Assembly (NCBI GenBank): GCA_027625915.1
Contig: JANTQA010000017.1
Location: 186,001 to 250,000 of the forward strand
DNA: 64,000 nt
Direction: 5' to 3'
Origin: Anaeramoeba flamelloides
Taxonomy: Eukaryota; Metamonada; Anaeramoebidae
This document shows positions 58,163-64,000 of the stretch, in pieces; positions within the stretch are counted from its first letter, which is position 1, and every line of letters starts with the position of its first letter. The notes under the pieces are model-generated. The model had not been told where the DNA came from and did no database searches. It saw only the letters and a program-made list of their open reading frames with translations. A program made the position numbers and the translations under genes.

Positions 58163-58624
58163 AATTCTTTTTTTTTCATTTTTAGGTCAACTTTAATTAC
58201 TTTCACTCTTAAAATACTACCAAATAAACATTTTAAGTCAAAAAAGAGTCACTTTGGTTTGTTTTGTCATTGAGATCTAAGACAAAGGTTCGAAAATAGT
58301 ATTTTTTCTGATTAACTTTTACAAATTTAATTACAAGTTCTGATTTTTTTCCAAAACCCTTGTCTTTGGAAGAAGGGAAGAATATTTTATGCATTTTTCT
58401 GAAAAACTAGACTTTGAAGAAACAAAGAGGGTTTAGCTAAGAAATCAGAACTTGAAATTAAATTTGTAAAAGTTAATCAGAAAAAATACTATTTTCGAAC
58501 CTTTGTTTAATCTCAATGACAAAACAAACCAAAGCGACTCTTTTTTGACTTAAAATGTTTATTTGGTAGTATTTTAAGTGAGAAAGCAATTAAAGTTGAC
58601 TTAAAAATGAAAAACAAGAAATTA
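58163..58624. mobile_element. Near-perfect foldback element, ~190 bp arms
   Basis: The left arm (58163-58352) and right arm (58440-58624) are reverse complements with only a few differences, for example TAATTACTTTCACTCTTAAA against TTTAAGTGAGAAAGCAATTA, and identical CAGAAAAAATACTATTTTCG / CGAAAATAGTATTTTTTCTG. The loop is about 90 bp. It ends 200 bp upstream of the short PAS gene. A transcript would form a long double-stranded stem. Confidence 0.85.
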
Positions 58625-58827
58625 CTATATTGAAGGATGAACTTTAACACTTTAAATAAACTGATCTAAATATATCACAATTGCTAAAACAATAAATATG
58701 ATTAAATCGCTGTTTCAAAGTTTTTGTTTGTAAAATAATTGGTTATTTACAACTTGAAAATAATTTTAATTTTTTATTTATTTTTTCAAATCCAATTTCT
58801 CAAAACCAAAATACCTTCTATCAAAAA

Positions 58828-59112
58828 ATGGGAAACAGGGCTTTTGTTAAATCACAAATTCGTGTTCTTAGCCAAAACAAATACCAAAGACATTTGGAAA
58901 GAATTGAAAACTCAAGAGAAGCTGTTTGTATTGTCGACGAAACAGGCAGGTTTGAAAATGTGAATGGAAAGTTTCGAAGTTTGTTAAATTTCTCCCAACA
59001 AACAGATCTTTCAAACGAAACAATCTTCAATTTTTTCCCAAAACAACAGCCAGACTCTCAAAAAACAAGTTTGAAGTTTCTTTATGATCAACTAGAGCAA
59101 TTATCCAAGTAA
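58828..59112 (+). CDS. Short MGN-PAS protein (possibly first exon only)
   Basis: Reads MGNRAFVKSQIRVLSQNKYQ, then RIENSREAVCIVDETGRFEN, a PAS opening strand, and NGKFRSLLNFS, in total 94 residues. The plan matches the first exon of the gene at 14709 (MGN myristoylation motif, SRxAxxIxD strand, N-x-x-F helix). As written the frame stops directly after LSK. The last bases contain AA|GTAAAA, a possible splice donor, so the true gene may continue into an exon with the second half of the PAS fold, which I could not find downstream. Alternatives: a truncated paralogue. It sits just before a T39 run. Predicted to be membrane-attached by an N-terminal lipid; function otherwise unknown. Confidence 0.6.
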   Translation: MGNRAFVKSQIRVLSQNKYQRHLERIENSREAVCIVDETGRFENVNGKFRSLLNFSQQTDLSNETIFNFFPKQQPDSQKTSLKFLYDQLEQLSK

Positions 59113-59127
59113 AAAATTACAACTTTT

Positions 59128-59168
<41 letters not shown>

Positions 59169-59924
59169 CTCTTTTCAATAAAATATTTTCCAAACAAAAC
59201 GTCTTAAATTAAAATTCACATCTTTTTGGATATTTTAAAAGCCAACACAGCTGTTTTTTCGTGTTGCTTTCTTTGTGTTGACACATATTTTTGATTCTGA
59301 ATTTCTTGTCTTTCTGAAAAAAATGTAGACCAACTCCAAGGTTTTGATGTTCACAAATTTTTTCTTTTAAAAACAGAAAAAATTTTCTTGACTATTAATG
59401 TTCTAGTCTTAATTGTTGAGATGTGGTTGTTTTAAAAAAGTTTGGACAAAAAGTTTTGGAAAACCTTGCTCAAAAAGAACGGTTCGCTTGTTTTAGTTGC
59501 CTGAATAACACTTTTGAAAATTTTGATTTCTCACTTTTTTTATAACAGCAATAACCTGTAATTGAGTTCTTTGTTTTGAAGGATGGGCGTTTGAAATAAA
59601 TTCTGAATGTACATTAAAAATACCACCCTTTTATCTTGGTTAAGGTTCGTGCAATCCTTTATTCAAAGATTCAAATAAATTATTTTTTCGAAAAATGCAG
59701 TTTTTTGCGTTTTTAGGAATTATTTGGGGTTTTATTTTTTGTTCTACTTTAAAACCTCACTTACCAAGCGCTTTGAAATACCCTAAGGACATATTTATCC
59801 AATAAGTTTTTCATGAAATCAGTTATTAGTACAAAGCACTAATGCCTTTGTAAAATTGATTAATTTCCGAATAAGTCAATACCACACTAGCATGAAAAAA
59901 TAAAATTAGAAAAAAAAGAAAGTT
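59113..59924. other. Flank of the short PAS gene with T39 run
   Basis: A pure T run at 59130-59168, then sequence of slightly higher complexity without an open frame. No RNA gene was recognised. Confidence 0.4.
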
Positions 59925-60900
59925 TGACAAAACTACGACTTTCATTAACCTTTCATCTTAATAATAAAGTTTATTCACAATATAGTCAAAATTCCAGAAC
60001 TTCAAATTCACGAGGCTATTGTATTTATTGTTAAGATAACCACCTTTTTTAAAAGTATCTAGTCAAGAAAAAAAAGGTATTTTTCTGGTAAAAGATTCCA
60101 AATAAAATGAAAGATGAATTTTAGTTAATTCAACTCGAGGATATTTACTTTGATAGATAATAACGAATAATTTTGAAAATACTGTACTCATCTAATAAAA
60201 CTGAAATATAAAAAAAAAAATTCCTTATGATAATTATTATAAATGTCCGTCAAATGCCTATCTTTTCCAGAATTCAAAAGAATACAGTAAAATCTTTGAT
60301 TTTACTCAATTCTTTTAAATTCAGGAAAACCTCACGGTGTTTTTTTTTACTTTTTGGAATAAACCAAAAATTTCAAAAATTTTATGTTTATTTCTGTAAA
60401 AATTAAAAAAAAACCTAATGGAAGTGTCCGTCAAGTGTCGTCAAGTGCCTAGGTTTTTTTGAGTTTTCTATTTATTTGTGAAGTGTTCTAGGTTTTTTTT
60501 TTTAATTTAAGAAATAAACTGAAAATTTCTGAAATTTTCGGTTTATTTCTTAAATTAAAAAAAACCTAATGGCACTTTTCTTGAGCTTTTCTGTTTTATC
60601 TGTTAAGTGTTCTAGGTTTTTTTGAGGTTTTCTATTTTATTTCTGAAGTGTTCTAGGTTTTTTTTACTTTTTGAAATAAACAGAAAATTTTAAAAAATTT
60701 TCGATTTATTTCGAAAAGTAAAAAAAACCTAACGAAAATCTATTGATTTTACAAATAAACAGAAAACTCAAGAAAAGCCAAACGCGGTTTTCCAGGATTC
60801 AAAAGAATTGAGTAAAATCATACAGATTTTACTCTATTTTTTTAAATTCTGGAAAAGCTAACGAAAGTGTCCGTCAAGTGACTAGCTTTGCCAGAATTTA
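59925..60900. repeat. Palindromic-module array with flank block (copy 7)
   Basis: 59925-60200 is the reverse complement of the flank block at 39660-39960 (TTCATTAACCTTTCATCTT, AATAAAGTTTATTCACAATA). Then follow hairpin type 1 (CCAGAATTCAAAAGAAT / ATTCTTTTAAATTCAGG, 60266-60330), hairpin type 2 (TTTTTACTTTTTGGAATAAA / TTTATTTCTGTAAAAATTAA), the linker GTCAAGTGTCGTCAAGTGCC + TAGG at about 60428, type 2 again (60480-60560), the TTTTGAGGTTTTCTATTTTA module, type 2 again (60655-60735), type 1 again (60787-60855), and a last GTCCGTCAAGTGACTAG. This is the most regular array of the window. Confidence 0.8.
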
Positions 60901-62749
60901 AAAAAAAAATTATTGTTTCAATTTATATCAATAAATAATTCTTTAATAATTAAAATAATTGGTTATCCATTTGAAAGTTATTTATTAAATTTAAAATACT
61001 TTTAAAATAAATTCAATAAGCTCTTAACTGTGAAAAAAAAAAATTCAAATTTTTTAGTATTAAATTTGAAAAAAATCTTTCTTGAACCTTAAAAAATAGA
61101 TTTTCCAACTTAAATTGTTAAATATCTTTCAAAAATAATTTATTGATCAAAGATCTCTTATTAACCAATCATATTTATTCTAAGTGAAGTTTTCAAAGTG
61201 AAAAATTAGCAAAATTTTAATTGTTTTTTGAAAAAAATTTTTCGTCAGTGTGTCTTCATGACTGCTCTGTGCTAAATGGGTATTTGTAATAGAACAAAAA
61301 ATAAAAACGCAAAAAACTACATTTTTTGTAAAACTAATTTATTTTAATCTTTGGATTAAGGATCTTAAGATCCTTAATCAAAATGAAAGGGTAATATTTT
61401 GTGGTGCATCTGAAAAATTCATTTAGAACGCCCATCTTCAAATTCAAAAAAAAAGAAAAAAATGAAATCGTAAATGAGATTAAGTTTATATTTGTCCGTG
61501 GTTTATACTCGTTTATGAACTATTTTCAAAAAAATTTGAAATGGAAAAAATGTTACTACTTAAAGGACTATGTTTGCATATTTAGAAGTGAAGAGTAATT
61601 TTTCTCTGATAAGTTCATTTCAAATGAGATCATTTAGCAAGAAAAAAATGTTCAAAAAATGTTCAAAAAATGAATTTTTTGGATATTTATTTGAGAAATT
61701 TATGGAGTCCGATTTTTACGACGATATTTTTTACACCTTTTCTAAATCGATGACTAATGATAAACCAAATTAAAGCCCATAAAAATCTCAAAAATATTCA
61801 AAACTTATATTCCTTATTATTTTTGTTGTATTTTCTGAATTGCATATGTACAAAATCAATATCCTAATTTTGTAATTTTTGGATGTATTGTTAAGAGTTA
61901 AATTTTATAAAAAAAAAAACATTTAATCTGATAAAGAGAGAATTTTGAATTTTTGTCAAAATATAATATATTTTGATGTAATTGACTTTGTAAAAAGTAG
62001 TATTAAGAAATCAAATTTTGAAATAATAATCTCAAAAAAAAATGATAATTTTAAGAAAAAATTATTTTTTCCAAAAATTTCCTAATGTAAACCATTTTTC
62101 AATAATGTTTACTCGCTTTGTAAGGTTATTGGAAGAGGTTTTGTAGGGTTTTGTTCTTATATTCTTATCAAAATAACTTTTTTAAATTTTTAGATCAGAA
62201 TCATTTTTTCTAATTTTGCAAATTTTAGTTTTATTTTTTCTGGTTCTTTTTCTTTTTCTTTTTTTTTTGTTTTTTTTTTTTTTTTTTTTTTTCCAAAAGA
62301 TCATCAAGTGGAAAAAAAAAAAAGATCTTAGAAAATACCAATAAACATTAAAAAAATTGAGACTTTGTTGTGTCTTTTAAAATGAAGATAATTTAGCAAA
62401 AAATCTTCTAGTTAACCTTTTTTTCAGTGAATGTTCAGATATAAAAATCTATATATGCTCATTTCAAAAATTGTGACTCACTTTTGTTTAGATTTTTGAT
62501 TTTATTTTTTTTTTAATTTTTAAAATATCAGGTTTTTATAGATTTAAAATCATTTAAAAGTGGATTATAAATCAGATTTAATCTTTAGTTGTTCTCGAAT
62601 ACTAAAGAATAATATTTTATTTTCAATTTGTTCTTCCATGTAAGTCACAATTTTTGAAATATAGTTCATTATCAATAGAACATCAAATAACCTAATTGGC
62701 TTTATTATAAAATAAGAAATTTATATTTTTATAAAAATATTTATCTATA
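60901..62749. other. Intergenic, no gene recognised
   Basis: AT-rich. Small plus-strand frames at 61401-61598 and 61570-61773 are Lys/Phe/Ser-rich without a domain. A T-rich run lies at about 62250-62292, followed by A-rich sequence. GGATCTTAAGATCC (61360) is a short perfect palindrome. Confidence 0.35.
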
Positions 62750-63350
62750 AGGTATTTCCGAAAAAGTGGGGCCTTTTTTAAAAAAAATTCATAAGAAATC
62801 ATCTTTGTTAGTGAAAGCGATTCGTTAACTGTTAATAACTAAAATTAAGTTAAATATTAATACTGATTGAATCAATGACAAAGGTATTTATTTCAAAATA
62901 TGTTTTCGTTGAAATATTTCCCAAAAAATGAAAAAAAAAAATTAACGACTTTTTTTGGAGAAACAATGTACGACCAATTCCAATAAAAAAATGGAAATAT
63001 GGTAAAGGCAAAGAAAGAAATAATTTTTTAAATAATAAAATACAGTTATATGTTGTTCATTATATTGAAAAATTTTACCAAGATTAAACAATTTATGAAA
63101 ATGATTTTTTTGATCAAAAAGAAAATTATAAATAGTAATTTTCAACCCTGTAAACAATATCAGATAAAATCGAGATCAGAAGATTTTAATATCTTTTATT
63201 GATGTAATGTCATACTAACAAACAAATTGAATTATTATTATGAACCAAGAAATAATTTTTAATGGTTTTGAATATTGAAATAGCTTTATGACGATTGAGT
63301 TAAATAAAGATATTTAAAAATAAATTTGTCACACTTTTTTGGAAATAGCT
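62750..63350. mobile_element. 601 bp TA-flanked MITE (AAGGTATTTCC family)
   Basis: Ends AAGGTATTTCCGAAAAAGTG (left) and the complement of AAGCTATTTCCAAAAAAGTG (right), with TA at 62748-62749 and 63351-63352. No gene inside; a minus-strand 71-codon frame (62942-63157) is featureless. This is the complete member; left-end relatives are at 41198 and 41562. Confidence 0.8.
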
Positions 63351-63352
63351 TA

Positions 63353-64000
63353 GATATATATATATATATAACCTGTCACCAATTTTTAAAAAAATAGGTA
63401 TGGTGAATTCCTCTTAAAAACAGAATTTAAATCGGAAAAATTTATTTTTTTTTGCAAAAGATTCTCATTTTTTTCAATTTTTTAAATTATCTTTTCTTCG
63501 TCAATATAAGTAATTATTCAAGATAGAACTGTTTTAAAAGGGTGTGGAATAAAAGTTTTTTAAAGTTTTACTTCAAACTTTCTAATTCGCCCGTTTTAAG
63601 TAGTTTTATTAACATATTCTATAAACTTGGAGTATTCACTGTTTTCAAACAGCTGTAGAATATCAATTTGTTTTTATTTTATGTCCAATTAATTAAAACA
63701 ATGATCAAAGTAAAATCTAAAAACACTAAATACTCAGCAATGTTACATTGGAAACCATTATGAAATCACTAAATAGTATTATTCTTAGCGATGTCTAATG
63801 AAGTAACAAAAGATATTAGATAGAAATAATAATATTCATAAAATCATTTGATAACGCAAGAACCATAAGTTTTTGAAAATAGTTAGCCAAACAGTTTCAA
63901 TACAAATTTTAAAAATCTTTAATACTCGCCTTTTTAAAATGACTTTCTTAATGATAATATTCAGCCATTGTTTTAATTGCATAAATTTAATCTTTATTTA
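63353..64000. other. AT-rich end of window
   Basis: A short (TA)n tract at 63355 and AT-rich sequence without recognisable features up to the window end. Confidence 0.4.

Overview
The window is very AT-rich nuclear DNA of a eukaryotic protist. It has spliceosomal introns with GT...AG ends, eukaryote-only genes (RPS2/uS5, an SYF1/XAB2 splicing factor, an RNPS1-like SR protein, a tau-tubulin/casein-kinase-1-like kinase, an SMP-domain ERMES protein), non-LTR retrotransposons and very many small inverted-repeat elements. Two genes begin with MGN and carry a PAS fold. From general knowledge this style, with AT-rich DNA and families of MGN-PAS proteins, recalls Anaeramoeba (anaerobic Metamonada). 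That is an inference, and a dictyostelid-like amoeba or another AT-rich protist is not excluded by sequence alone.

Layout. 1-9 kb: a one-exon Mdm34-like gene (+), a 1.8 kb foldback element, a decayed palindromic-module repeat, RPS2 (-) and a TTAA-flanked MITE. 10-12.5 kb: a decayed zinc-finger/DDE-type transposase (-). 14.7-17.3 kb: a three-exon PAS plus coiled-coil gene (+) with a MITE in its first intron. 17.8-23 kb: a three-armed MITE, dispersed repeats and a two-exon RNPS1-like gene (-). 23-32.7 kb: SYF1/XAB2 (-), whose second intron is about 6.3 kb and holds a LINE, a palindromic-module array, a MITE and a 1.25 kb TA-flanked element. 33.5-37.7 kb: a pogo/CENP-B (DDE_1) transposase gene (+) invaded by three copies of one 196-198 bp MITE. 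40.7-41 kb: a small protein ending in a CaaX-like box (-). 43.5-50.2 kb: a six-exon TTBK/CK1-like kinase (-), whose third intron (4.6 kb) holds a second, longer LINE and two MITEs. 50-64 kb: nearly gene-poor, with foldback elements, palindromic-module arrays and one short MGN-PAS gene (+).

Themes. About nine host genes lie in a dense field of non-autonomous elements, mostly with TA, TTA or TTAA flanks. Two genes concern pre-mRNA splicing or the exon junction (XAB2, RNPS1), and there are two putative myristoylated PAS proteins. The most unusual feature is a dispersed family of composite repeats built from a few reusable palindromic modules joined by a short GTCAAGTG-CCTAGG linker. It occurs at seven places or more, and at two it begins at the same point of the LINE reading frame. 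Several conserved reading frames (RPS2, the pogo gene) need single-base corrections, mostly in homopolymer runs; this points to consensus error or, less likely, to pseudogenes.
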